DNA from: an uncultured Clostridia bacterium
GTDB lineage: Bacteria; Bacillota; Clostridia; Oscillospirales; Butyricicoccaceae
DNA length: 5,546 nt
Direction: 5' to 3'
Assembly (NCBI GenBank): GCA_910586575.1
Contig: CAJUJQ010000183.1
Span: 1-5,546 of the forward strand
Part shown: in pieces, positions 1 through 5,346 of the stretch
Layout: each line of letters begins with the position of its first letter
How positions within the stretch are numbered: position 1 is the first letter of the stretch
Notes under the pieces: generated by a model
What the model saw: only the letters and a program-made list of their open reading frames with translations
Databases searched by the model: none
What the model was told of the DNA's origin: nothing
Made by a program: the position numbers and the translations under genes

Positions 1-91
1 ACTTCTTTTGACCTGATTTTGTAACTAACAGCCAATAACCCCCTGTGAAATCCATATCATGAAAGTGCTTGTTTTCGTAGATAAATTTCAT
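1..91 (-). CDS. partial small hypothetical reading frame, left edge
   Basis: Reading leftward from the ATG at 89-91, thirty codons stay open to the window edge (MKFIYENKHFHDMDFTGGYW, then LLVTKSGQKK). An in-frame stop lies three codons before this ATG, so the start cannot be much further upstream. The composition looks protein-like, with aromatic and charged residues and no low-complexity run, and an open frame this long in AT-rich DNA is mildly informative. There is no clear Shine-Dalgarno sequence in front of the ATG, and I recognise no family. It lies just downstream of the XRE remnant on the same strand, so it could be the next gene of a former regulator unit, or a chance frame. Only the N-terminus is visible. 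Confidence 0.35.
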   Translation of the reverse strand, partial: MKFIYENKHFHDMDFTGGYWLLVTKSGQKK

Positions 92-138
92 AGTGGTTTG
101 TTATGCGTCTTAAAAAGTTTGAATCATTATTAACGCGG

Positions 139-294
139 TTAAAATAAAGCTAACAAGATCAGCGTCCCGGTCGGGATGTCCCGTTTCCCGGTTTCATAGT
201 ATGAATCACACGCCTGTGAACAATGCCGTATTTTTGCAATTCCGGCTTGTTTCAAGTCCGCGTCCTCACGCAACTCCCGAATCCGTCGATACAT
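139..294 (-). pseudogene. truncated XRE-family helix-turn-helix regulator remnant
   Basis: The 51-residue product starts MYRRIRELREDADLKQ and contains YYETGKRDIP. This matches the small Cro/CI-type (XRE) repressors of Clostridia, which usually begin MYxRIRDLREDxxLTQ and carry the YExGxRxIP motif after the second DNA-binding helix. Here the helix-turn-helix is eroded: LTQ has become LKQ, and IAKIRHCSQACDSYY departs from the usual IAxxLxxSQxxYSxYE. The frame then stops after IPTGTLILLALF, where relatives continue into LADFYxxSVDYLLG. The usual C-terminal helix cannot be found in any frame of the following DNA. An AAGGGG lies directly against the ATG, which is too close for a good ribosome binding site. 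A decayed gene is the best reading; a functional mini-repressor is possible but less likely. An in-frame TTG at 411 would add 39 residues that resemble no XRE protein. Confidence 0.55.
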
Positions 295-321
295 CCCCTT
301 TTTTTTATGAAAAGTGCAGCG

Positions 322-375
322 ATAACAAAACGCTATATCAAACGGCAAAACAAATTTGTTATATAACGTTTTTGT
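322..375. promoter_or_regulatory. operator-like dyad cluster upstream of the XRE remnant
   Basis: Two overlapping perfect palindromes sit here: AACAAATTTGTT (349-360) and GTTATATAAC (358-367). Around them a longer imperfect inverted repeat pairs AACAAAACGCTATAT (324-338) with ATATAACGTTTTTGT (361-375) at 12 of 15 positions. The cluster lies about 30-80 bases upstream of the remnant's ATG on the minus strand, where an autoregulating XRE repressor would bind. The region is very AT-rich, which makes chance palindromes more likely. I could not assign a convincing -35/-10 pair in it. Confidence 0.3.
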
Positions 376-445
376 CCATCCGGAAGCCAGGCCGGCACAA
401 TTATCTGCCAAAGCTGGACATTACTGCCAAATTAAGAATTTATTA

Positions 446-474
446 TTGACGAAAGGGGGCTTTTCATGTATGAT
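446..474 (+). promoter_or_regulatory. sigma-A type promoter of the PEPCK-like gene
   Basis: TTGACG (446-451) and TATGAT (469-474) are separated by exactly 17 bases and each differs from the consensus hexamer at one position. Transcription would start near 481. This puts the upstream in-frame ATG at 466 inside the promoter rather than in the message, so translation must begin later, at 580. The purine-rich GAAAGGGGG at 451-459, which could be taken for a ribosome binding site of that ATG, then lies mostly in the promoter spacer. Confidence 0.7.
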
Positions 475-492
475 AGGAATGGAAAGAATGCA

Positions 493-553
493 GGGCAGGG
501 GCGCTTTATAAGCAAAACGCCCTGCCCGGGAATCGAAGGCCTGCGCGTCAGGC
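493..553 (+). promoter_or_regulatory. structured 5' leader with two hairpins
   Basis: In the inferred untranslated leader (about 481-579), GGGCAGGGGCG (493-503) pairs with CGCCCTGCCC (518-527) over ten base pairs with one bulged G and a 14-base loop. A second small hairpin follows: GCCTG (539-543) with CAGGC (549-553). The first stem has no T-run after it, so it is not a classical terminator. It could protect the transcript, bind a protein or affect ribosome loading. No known riboswitch consensus is recognised. Confidence 0.45.
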
Positions 554-579
554 TGGAAAGGGAGGTAACTAAACGAATT

Positions 580-2454
580 ATGAATCGATTGCTTCGCAAA
601 TTCACCTGGACGCCCGAGATTGAGGACGTGATTGAGGAATGCAAGGGCATTTTCATCCCGACCACCAAGTCCGAGCTGTACGAAATGGTATTCGGCACCG
701 GCCGTTCCGGTAAATACGATGTTGTTTATGATGTCCCCGGCAAAGGCGAAATCACCGAGGCGACCGTTGTCCGCGCCAAGAATGGCGTTTGTGTCAACTA
801 CGCCGAGGATTATATGCGCCGCCGCGACCCGGACTGCATGCGCATCGCGGACGACAAGCCCACCGACAAGCCCCGCTTCAAGGATGTATACGGCTATGAC
901 TTCGACGAAGTACGCAAGGAAACCATGGAATGGCTCAAAACCCAGGAGCTGATTATTATGCCCTTCAACTCCGGCGGCAACATCTATGGCTATAAGTCCA
1001 TGCTTATCTGCCCGCGCAACGCCGCGTTCTTCGCGTTCGCGCTGGCACAGCTTCAGGGCTTCGTTTCCGCCGAGGAGACCGAAGGCTATAAGCCCCGCGC
1101 GATTATTTACGTCGCGCCCCCGTTCCGCCACACCCACTTTAACGACCGCCAGGTGTGCGTGCACAACCGTCTGGACGACTGCCACGAGGTCTTTTCCTAC
1201 AACCTTTATCCCGGCCCGTCCGCCAAGAAGGGCGTTTATTCCGTCCTGCTTGATATCGGCGAACAGGAAGGCTGGGTCACTGCACACGCTTCCGCGGCGC
1301 GTATCACCACCCAGTATGATAACGATATCGTCATCATGCACGAGGGCGCTTCCGGCGGTGGCAAGAGCGAAATGCTTCAGGATGTCGCGCGTATGGAGGA
1401 TAACCGCGTGCTGCTGGCAACCCACACGGTCACCGGCGAAAAGACCATCCTCAACATGGGCAAAACCTGCACCATCGAGCCGATTTGTGACGATATGGCG
1501 ACCTGTTACCCCTCCATCCAGGGCGACAACGGCAAGCTCTGCATTGTAGACGGCGAGCACGGCTGGTTCCTGCGCATGGACGGCGTGACCCACTACGGCT
1601 GCGACCCGGTTTACGAGCGCATCTGCACCGAGCCGGGCGAACCGCTTTGCTTCTTCAACATCCAGGGCGTGGTCGGCGCAACCTCGCTGATTTGGGAGCA
1701 TACCCCCGATTCCAATGGCAAGCCCTGCCCCAACCCGCGCGCCATCGTTCCGCGCGAAAAGGTCCCGCACATCATCACCGAGCCGGTTGAGGTTGACGTG
1801 CGCTCGTTCGGCACCCGTATGCCCCCGTCCTCCCGTGAGAACCCCACCTACGGCATTATGGGCCTGCTTCAGTTTATCCCGCCCTCCCTTGCGTGGCTGT
1901 GGCGCCTGGTCGCGCCGCGCGGCCACAAGAATCCTTCCATCGTGGACGGCGGCAGCGCAATGGTTTCCGAGGGCGTCGGCTCCTACTGGCCGTTCGCAAC
2001 CGGCGAACGCGTCAAGCAGGCAAACCTGCTGCTCCAGCAGATTGTCAACAGCCCCCGCACCCGCTATGTGCTGATCCCGAACCAGTATATCGGCATTTAT
2101 CAGGTCGGTTTCGCCGCCGAATGGATTTCCCGTGAATTCCTGGCGCGCCATAACGGCTACGTCAAGAAGGATAAGCTTGTGCCCGCCCGCTGCCCGCTGC
2201 TCGGCTATTCGCTGCGCGAGATGAAGATGGACGGCCAGGACATCCGTTCCAAGTTCCTCCGCCCCGAAACCCAGGACCGCCTCGGCGAGGACGGCTACGA
2301 CATCGGCGCGAAAATCCTGAACGATTTCTTCGAGCAGGAGCTTGAGAAGTTCTATACCGATGAGCTTGACCCGCTCGGTCGCTCGATTATCGAGTGCTTC
2401 CGCAGCGGCGGCCCCATTGAGGATTACTGCAAGCTGACCCCGATGCAGTTCTAA
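580..2454 (+). CDS. divergent ATP-PEPCK-like protein (DUF4914 family)
   Basis: I recall this family as DUF4914, about 620 residues, function unassigned. The 624-aa product reads like a remote ATP-type phosphoenolpyruvate carboxykinase, with E. coli PEPCK motifs in order. TGRSGKY (40-46) matches TGRSPKDKY, so R42 would be the substrate Arg65. YPGPSAKKG (210-218) matches YGGEMKKG, so Y210 and K216-K217 would be Tyr207 and Lys212-213. AHASA (235-239) matches MHCSA, so H236 would be metal ligand His232. The P-loop GASGGGKS (256-263) matches GLSGTGKT. DGEHGW (324-329) matches DDEHGW, with Gly for the second Asp. NPRA (385-388) matches NTR and R333, and FGTRMPPSSR (410-419) matches FGVLPPVSR. No signal peptide or membrane segment is evident, so it should be cytosolic. 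I chose the start at 580 because a promoter overlaps the earlier ATG at 466 and the motifs begin soon after; GGAGG (561-565) is 14 bases away, rather far. The reaction is unproven; a kinase or phosphotransferase on another acid is possible. Confidence 0.8.
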   Translation: MNRLLRKFTWTPEIEDVIEECKGIFIPTTKSELYEMVFGTGRSGKYDVVYDVPGKGEITEATVVRAKNGVCVNYAEDYMRRRDPDCMRIADDKPTDKPRFKDVYGYDFDEVRKETMEWLKTQELIIMPFNSGGNIYGYKSMLICPRNAAFFAFALAQLQGFVSAEETEGYKPRAIIYVAPPFRHTHFNDRQVCVHNRLDDCHEVFSYNLYPGPSAKKGVYSVLLDIGEQEGWVTAHASAARITTQYDNDIVIMHEGASGGGKSEMLQDVARMEDNRVLLATHTVTGEKTILNMGKTCTIEPICDDMATCYPSIQGDNGKLCIVDGEHGWFLRMDGVTHYGCDPVYERICTEPGEPLCFFNIQGVVGATSLIWEHTPDSNGKPCPNPRAIVPREKVPHIITEPVEVDVRSFGTRMPPSSRENPTYGIMGLLQFIPPSLAWLWRLVAPRGHKNPSIVDGGSAMVSEGVGSYWPFATGERVKQANLLLQQIVNSPRTRYVLIPNQYIGIYQVGFAAEWISREFLARHNGYVKKDKLVPARCPLLGYSLREMKMDGQDIRSKFLRPETQDRLGEDGYDIGAKILNDFFEQELEKFYTDELDPLGRSIIECFRSGGPIEDYCKLTPMQF

Positions 2455-2470
2455 AGTTACCGCATGATTG

Positions 2471-2504
2471 AACGCCCTCCGGCTCTTGCCGGGGGGCGTT
2501 TTTT
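2471..2504 (+). terminator. intrinsic terminator after the PEPCK-like gene
   Basis: A 13-bp stem, AACGCCCTCCGGC (2471-2483) with GCCGGGGGGCGTT (2488-2500), has a single G-U pair, closes on a TCTT loop and runs into six T residues. It begins 16 bases after the stop codon. It is strong enough to separate this gene from trxB. Confidence 0.93.
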
Positions 2505-2571
2505 GACGGATGGCGGCGATTGGTTGCTGAATTTGTTCTGCCGGGATTGGGGCATACTACGTTTGAAAACC

Positions 2572-2589
2572 GTTCCGCAGTAGCGGAAC
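2572..2589 (+). promoter_or_regulatory. perfect inverted repeat in the trxB leader
   Basis: GTTCCGC (2572-2578) and GCGGAAC (2583-2589) are perfectly complementary across an AGTA centre, 54 bases before the trxB start codon. It could be an operator for a dimeric regulator or a leader hairpin in the RNA. No T-run follows it, so it is not a terminator. I cannot assign it to a known redox regulator. Confidence 0.4.
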
Positions 2590-2643
2590 AGGCCGCGCGG
2601 ACTTTCACGAAGCTGCAAAGGCCAGAACCGGAGGATACCAAGA

Positions 2644-3555
2644 ATGTTGGATTTGCTGATTTTAGGGGCGGGGCCTGCCGGGCTGACCGCCGCCATCTAT
2701 GCCGCCCGCAGCCAGCTGCATACGCTTGTGCTCGAAAAGGAAACGGCAGGCGGGCAGATTGCTTTGACTGGACAGGTCGATAATTATCCTGGCCTGCCTG
2801 GTGTGCAGGGGCTTGTGCTGGCGGAGCGCCTGCGCAGGCACGCCGAACAGCTCGGCGCTTCCTTCCGCGCCGCGGAAGCCGTGCGCCTTGAGGACTGCGG
2901 CGCCTACAAAAAAACCATGCTCGCAGACGGCGAATGCCTGCCGGCACGGTCGGTGATTGCCGCAACCGGCGCGGCCCCGCGCCTTTTGGGCGTACCCGGC
3001 GAGGAGCAGCTGCGTGGGAGCGGCGTTTCCTACTGCGCAATGTGTGACGGCGCGTTCTATCGTGGGAAACGCGTGTGCGTCATCGGCGGCGGGGATACCG
3101 CGGTCGAGGACGCCCTGCTGCTGGCGCGGCAGGCGGCTGAGGTGGTTCTCATCCACCGGCGCGACCGGCTGCGCGCCCAGAAAGCACATGCAGCGCAGCT
3201 GCTCGGGCTGGAAAACGTTTCGGTGCGCTGGAATACCGTCGTGACCGAAATTTGCGGGGATGGGGCGGTTTCCGGCGTGCGCCTGCGCGCGCTTCCCGAC
3301 GGGAACGCGGAATTATTACCGGTGGACGGCGTGTTTATCGCGGTCGGTATGCAGCCGGAAACCGCCTGCCTGGAACCGCTTGGGGTCGTCGGGGAGGACG
3401 GCTGCGTGCAGGCGGGGGAGGATTGCCGTACGGCTGTGCCCGGGCTGTTCGCGGCGGGGGACGTGCGGCGCAAGCCGGTGCGCCAGGTGGTGACTGCTGC
3501 CGCCGACGGCGCGTCGGCAGTCCGGGCGGCGCAGTCCTATCTGGAAACGCTTTGA
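2644..3555 (+). CDS. trxB: thioredoxin reductase (NADPH, FAD)
   Basis: This cytosolic flavoprotein passes electrons from NADPH through FAD to a redox-active disulfide and on to thioredoxin. At 303 residues it has the usual length of low-molecular-weight bacterial TrxB and every expected motif: the N-terminal FAD dinucleotide fold GAGPAG (8-13), the active-site disulfide CAMC (131-134) followed by DG, the second nucleotide fold GGGDTA (148-153), HRRDRLRA (171-178), whose arginines are typical of NADPH binding, and the C-terminal FAD contacts AAGDV (270-274) and RQVVTAAADGA (280-290). The last differs slightly from the usual TAAGDG. GGAGG at 2630-2634, nine bases before the ATG, supports this start. 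Terminators and repeats on both sides suggest a single-gene unit. Some Clostridia have ferredoxin- or F420-linked homologues; the HRRD motif argues for NADPH here. Confidence 0.93.
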   Translation: MLDLLILGAGPAGLTAAIYAARSQLHTLVLEKETAGGQIALTGQVDNYPGLPGVQGLVLAERLRRHAEQLGASFRAAEAVRLEDCGAYKKTMLADGECLPARSVIAATGAAPRLLGVPGEEQLRGSGVSYCAMCDGAFYRGKRVCVIGGGDTAVEDALLLARQAAEVVLIHRRDRLRAQKAHAAQLLGLENVSVRWNTVVTEICGDGAVSGVRLRALPDGNAELLPVDGVFIAVGMQPETACLEPLGVVGEDGCVQAGEDCRTAVPGLFAAGDVRRKPVRQVVTAAADGASAVRAAQSYLETL

Positions 3556-3581
3556 GCTTGCCGAACTCCGCAGCCGTATTG

Positions 3582-3665
3582 ATTTGTAGGGGAAAGGCTT
3601 GCCCTTCCCGCAGGAAACAGCAATCCCCGCAAAAAAACGGGAGGGGCAAGCCCCTCCCCTACAGA
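3582..3665. repeat. two-armed palindromic intergenic repeat (REP/BIME-like)
   Basis: The left arm (3582-3610) and the reverse complement of the right arm (3637-3665) are identical at 25 of 29 positions and share GTAGGGGA and GGCTTGCCC. Each arm is also a palindrome of its own; the right one is a perfect 9-bp stem, GGGAGGGGC (3639-3647) with GCCCCTCCC (3650-3658), with an AA loop. A spacer of about 26 bases separates them. The element fills the gap between two convergent genes. It resembles the dispersed GC-rich palindromes I associate with Oscillospiraceae genomes, but only one copy is visible here. It may also act as a transcription stop in both directions, although no T-run adjoins it. Confidence 0.65.
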
Positions 3666-3719
3666 TTCTAACCTTACATACAGCAACATACTTCTTAAAT
3701 ACACATCAATGGCGGATTC

Positions 3720-4235
3720 CTACAGCAGCCCACGCATTAAATCCACCAGGGGCTTACCCAGCGGCGACGGGTACAGCCGTCCGGCGCTAAGGTCCACCAG
3801 CAGGAACCGGATTTGCGACCAGCCCGCGCCGGGCGGCGTATATTGCTCCTGCGCGTCCGCTTTCCGGAGTGCGCGCTTCACCGCGCCGTCCACCCCGTCT
3901 ACTGCCAGAATCATGGAGAAAATCGAAAACTCGTGCGCGCGGTCAAGCTGGATGCGCGCTTCCAGTACCTGTTTGGCATACGTGCCCCAATCGAGCAGCC
4001 CCTCAGCGGTCAGCCCGGGCGCGCTGTACAGCAGCCGCAGCTCGTGGCTGTGAGTAAAGCTGCCCGTGCCCACCACGCCAAACATTTTCTTTTCCCCTGA
4101 CAGCGAATAACCGGCAGCCAGCGCGCAGCCGCGCCCGGCAATCATGACACCGCGTTCCCGCTCCCGAAAGGCAGCGGGCAGCGCGGCTTCCATCCGGTCC
4201 CGGAAAGCCACGAGTGCCTCGGTAAACTGTTCCAT
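3720..4235 (-). CDS. uncharacterised protein, cotranscribed with nucleotidyltransferase
   Basis: I do not recognise the family of this 171-aa product. It looks soluble, with no signal peptide or clear membrane helix. An amphipathic N-terminal helix (MEQFTEALVAFRDRMEAALP) leads into a glycine-rich stretch, GRGCALAAGYSLSGEKKMFG (about 34-53), then GVVGTGSFTHSHELRLLYS. Later come mixed helix and strand segments and a conserved-looking GWSQIRFLLVDLSAGRLYP near the C-terminus. There is no Walker motif, CxxC pair or kinase HxD motif. It starts 13 bases after the nucleotidyltransferase stop codon; its ribosome binding site AAAGGAG (4244-4250) overlaps that stop and sits eight bases from the ATG, so the two genes are probably translated together. 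GC content and codon use match the neighbours. The context suggests a partner or accessory of the nucleotidyltransferase, but this is inference only. Confidence 0.8.
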   Translation of the reverse strand: MEQFTEALVAFRDRMEAALPAAFRERERGVMIAGRGCALAAGYSLSGEKKMFGVVGTGSFTHSHELRLLYSAPGLTAEGLLDWGTYAKQVLEARIQLDRAHEFSIFSMILAVDGVDGAVKRALRKADAQEQYTPPGAGWSQIRFLLVDLSAGRLYPSPLGKPLVDLMRGLL

Positions 4236-4248
4236 GTGGGGCGCTCCT

Positions 4249-5169
4249 TTACATTTCGCGGGGATAGTCCCCGTTTTCGGTCATCTTCGCAATCGCGGCG
4301 ACAACGGCGGGCTTATCCTCGCGGTAGGTCACGCCAAACCAGCGCGCGTCGGTTGTCAGCACCTGCGCGGTCGCTTTGCCCTCTTTTGTGAGGACATCCA
4401 CGGTGGTGGGCAGATATATTTCGGCCTTCATGGGGTCTGCCGCCAGACTGCCCGCGAAAAATCTGCGCAGCAAACTGTCCAGTTCCTCCAGATAGCGCGG
4501 CGGAAAGCCCCAAAGGTTCATGGAAACCGAAGTCCCCTCCGGGATAACGCCGCCCGGTTCGCCGTTCTCAGCATCGTAATGAATCAGGCCATCGTCGCCA
4601 CGGAAAATTTTGGTGCGTTCGACAATCGAGGTGAGCCGCCCATCCGCGTCGGCCGTGCAGACGCCGCGCGCAACCGAGCCGTTCTCGGTCAGGGTATTTT
4701 CGGTTTTATAGCCGACCATGCAGCAGCGGTGCACGGGGTCGGCGGGGTCGATTTGGGAGAGGTAACGGAACATTTTTTCATAAGCATCCGCGCCGTAGAA
4801 GTCGTCGGAATTGATAACGGCAAAGGGCGCGTCCACAACGCCTTTCACGCAGTAAATCGCGTGCGCGGTGCCCAAAGGCTTTACCCGCCCCGCAGGTGCG
4901 GACAGGCCTTCCGGCAAACGGTCAGCCGTCTGATAAACGTAATCGACCTGCATCCGCTTGGCGGCGCGTGCGCCGATGGTCGTTTCAAACGCCTCCCGCA
5001 GCTCAGGCTTGATAATGAACACCGCGCGGCGGAACCCTGCGCGGTATGCGTCATAAATGGAGTAATCGAGAATCACCTGGCCGGCAGGGCCGACCGGGTC
5101 AATCTGTTTCAGTCCGCCGTAGCGGGAACCCATACCGGCTGCCATAATCACAAGAATCGGCGTATTCAT
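4249..5169 (-). CDS. sugar-phosphate nucleotidyltransferase-like protein
   Basis: This 306-aa protein has the GT-A type nucleotidyltransferase fold signature. MAAGMGSRYGGLKQID (9-24) is a variant of the GxGTRxxxLTxxxPK nucleotide-binding loop, with R16 and K21 as likely phosphate contacts. GTAHA (100-104) is the usual second nucleotide contact, and NSDDFYG (120-126) carries the acidic pair D122-D123 that would hold the catalytic magnesium. The C-terminal part, with WFGVTYREDKP, is typical of a subfamily usually annotated only as nucleotidyltransferase. Members activate a phosphorylated sugar or alcohol with an NTP, but the substrate cannot be read here. In some genomes relatives sit beside choline- or aminoglycoside-type kinases; here the neighbour is an unrelated-looking small protein. 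GGGAGG (5183-5188) lies 13 bases before the ATG, rather far but the only candidate. A good promoter sits just upstream. Confidence 0.85.
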   Translation of the reverse strand: MNTPILVIMAAGMGSRYGGLKQIDPVGPAGQVILDYSIYDAYRAGFRRAVFIIKPELREAFETTIGARAAKRMQVDYVYQTADRLPEGLSAPAGRVKPLGTAHAIYCVKGVVDAPFAVINSDDFYGADAYEKMFRYLSQIDPADPVHRCCMVGYKTENTLTENGSVARGVCTADADGRLTSIVERTKIFRGDDGLIHYDAENGEPGGVIPEGTSVSMNLWGFPPRYLEELDSLLRRFFAGSLAADPMKAEIYLPTTVDVLTKEGKATAQVLTTDARWFGVTYREDKPAVVAAIAKMTENGDYPREM

Positions 5170-5211
5170 AATAAGCGGAATACCTCCCTCAGAAATCTAT
5201 CGGATGATTTC

Positions 5212-5240
5212 ATTATACCTGTTTTTCATCCAGAAATCAA
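5212..5240 (-). promoter_or_regulatory. sigma-A type promoter of the nucleotidyltransferase operon
   Basis: On the minus strand, TTGATT (5235-5240) and a perfect TATAAT (5212-5217) are 17 bases apart. Transcription should start near 5205, giving a leader of about 36 nt that includes the GGGAGG ribosome binding site at 5183-5188. It would drive both the nucleotidyltransferase and the downstream 171-aa gene. Confidence 0.75.
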
Positions 5241-5257
5241 GCCCTACGAAAACCGGA

Positions 5258-5292
5258 ACAGCCGGTAAGTGAAACAATCACTCACCGGCTGT
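5258..5292 (-). terminator. probable transcription terminator downstream of etfA
   Basis: A 15-position inverted repeat, ACAGCCGGTAAGTGA (5258-5272) with TCACTCACCGGCTGT (5278-5292), pairs at all but one position around a five-base loop; in minus-strand RNA the odd position is a G-U pair. The minus-strand sequence after it is only moderately T-rich (TCCGGTTTTCG). Its place between the end of etfA and the next promoter fits a terminator shielding the nucleotidyltransferase operon. Confidence 0.5.
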
Positions 5293-5317
5293 CCAGAAGA
5301 AATAGAAAATAAGGTCC

Positions 5318-5346
5318 GGGCTGTCCGTTAGGCTTTACGTCAGCCC
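5318..5346 (-). terminator. hairpin with T-rich tail, possible etfA terminator
   Basis: On the minus strand GGGCTG (5341-5346) pairs with CAGCCC (5318-5323), extended inward by CGT with ACG across a small internal loop. About five bases after the stem comes a T-rich stretch (TTATTTTCTATTTC). This is weaker than a classical terminator, but its position after etfA fits. A further stem, GGAACCTTT (5357-5365) with AAAGGTTTCC (5376-5385), lies closer to the gene. Confidence 0.35.

Noticed and set aside
415..446. Alternative plus-strand promoter TGGACA (415-420) with TATTAT (441-446)
   Set aside because: The spacing is 20 bases, too long, and the pair at 446-474 is much closer to consensus.
466..579. 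N-terminal extension of the PEPCK-like protein from the ATG at 466
   Set aside because: A TTGACG-17-TATGAT promoter spans that ATG, and most of the extra 38 codons lie in hairpin-forming leader DNA. The motifs shared with PEPCK all lie after 580.
1345..1371. HPr kinase/phosphorylase as the identity of the P-loop protein, because GASGGGKSE resembles GDSGxGKSE
   Set aside because: The protein is about twice the size of HPr kinase, and the motifs on both sides (TGRS, YPG..KKG, HASA, PPxSR) fit ATP-type PEPCK better. HPr kinase shares the same superfamily, which explains the resemblance.
421..2151. A 576-codon open frame on the minus strand, antisense to the PEPCK-like gene
   Set aside because: It mirrors the codon bias of a GC-rich gene, its translation shows no family motif, and the opposite strand carries the ordered PEPCK-like motifs, a promoter and a terminator.
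2503..2558. Promoter for trxB using TTGACG (2503-2508) or CATACT (2553-2558)
   Set aside because: TTGACG overlaps the terminator T-run and has no -10 at 17 bases; CATACT has no usable -35 at the right distance.
2387..3189. Long minus-strand frames opposite the end of the PEPCK-like gene and trxB
   Set aside because: They cross a strong plus-strand terminator and lie opposite the complete set of TrxB motifs; the translations are arginine- and proline-rich shadow sequence.
4144..5268. A 374-codon open frame on the plus strand, antisense to the nucleotidyltransferase and part of the 171-aa gene
   Set aside because: It overlaps two well-supported minus-strand genes, lacks recognisable motifs and is explained by high GC content at third codon positions.
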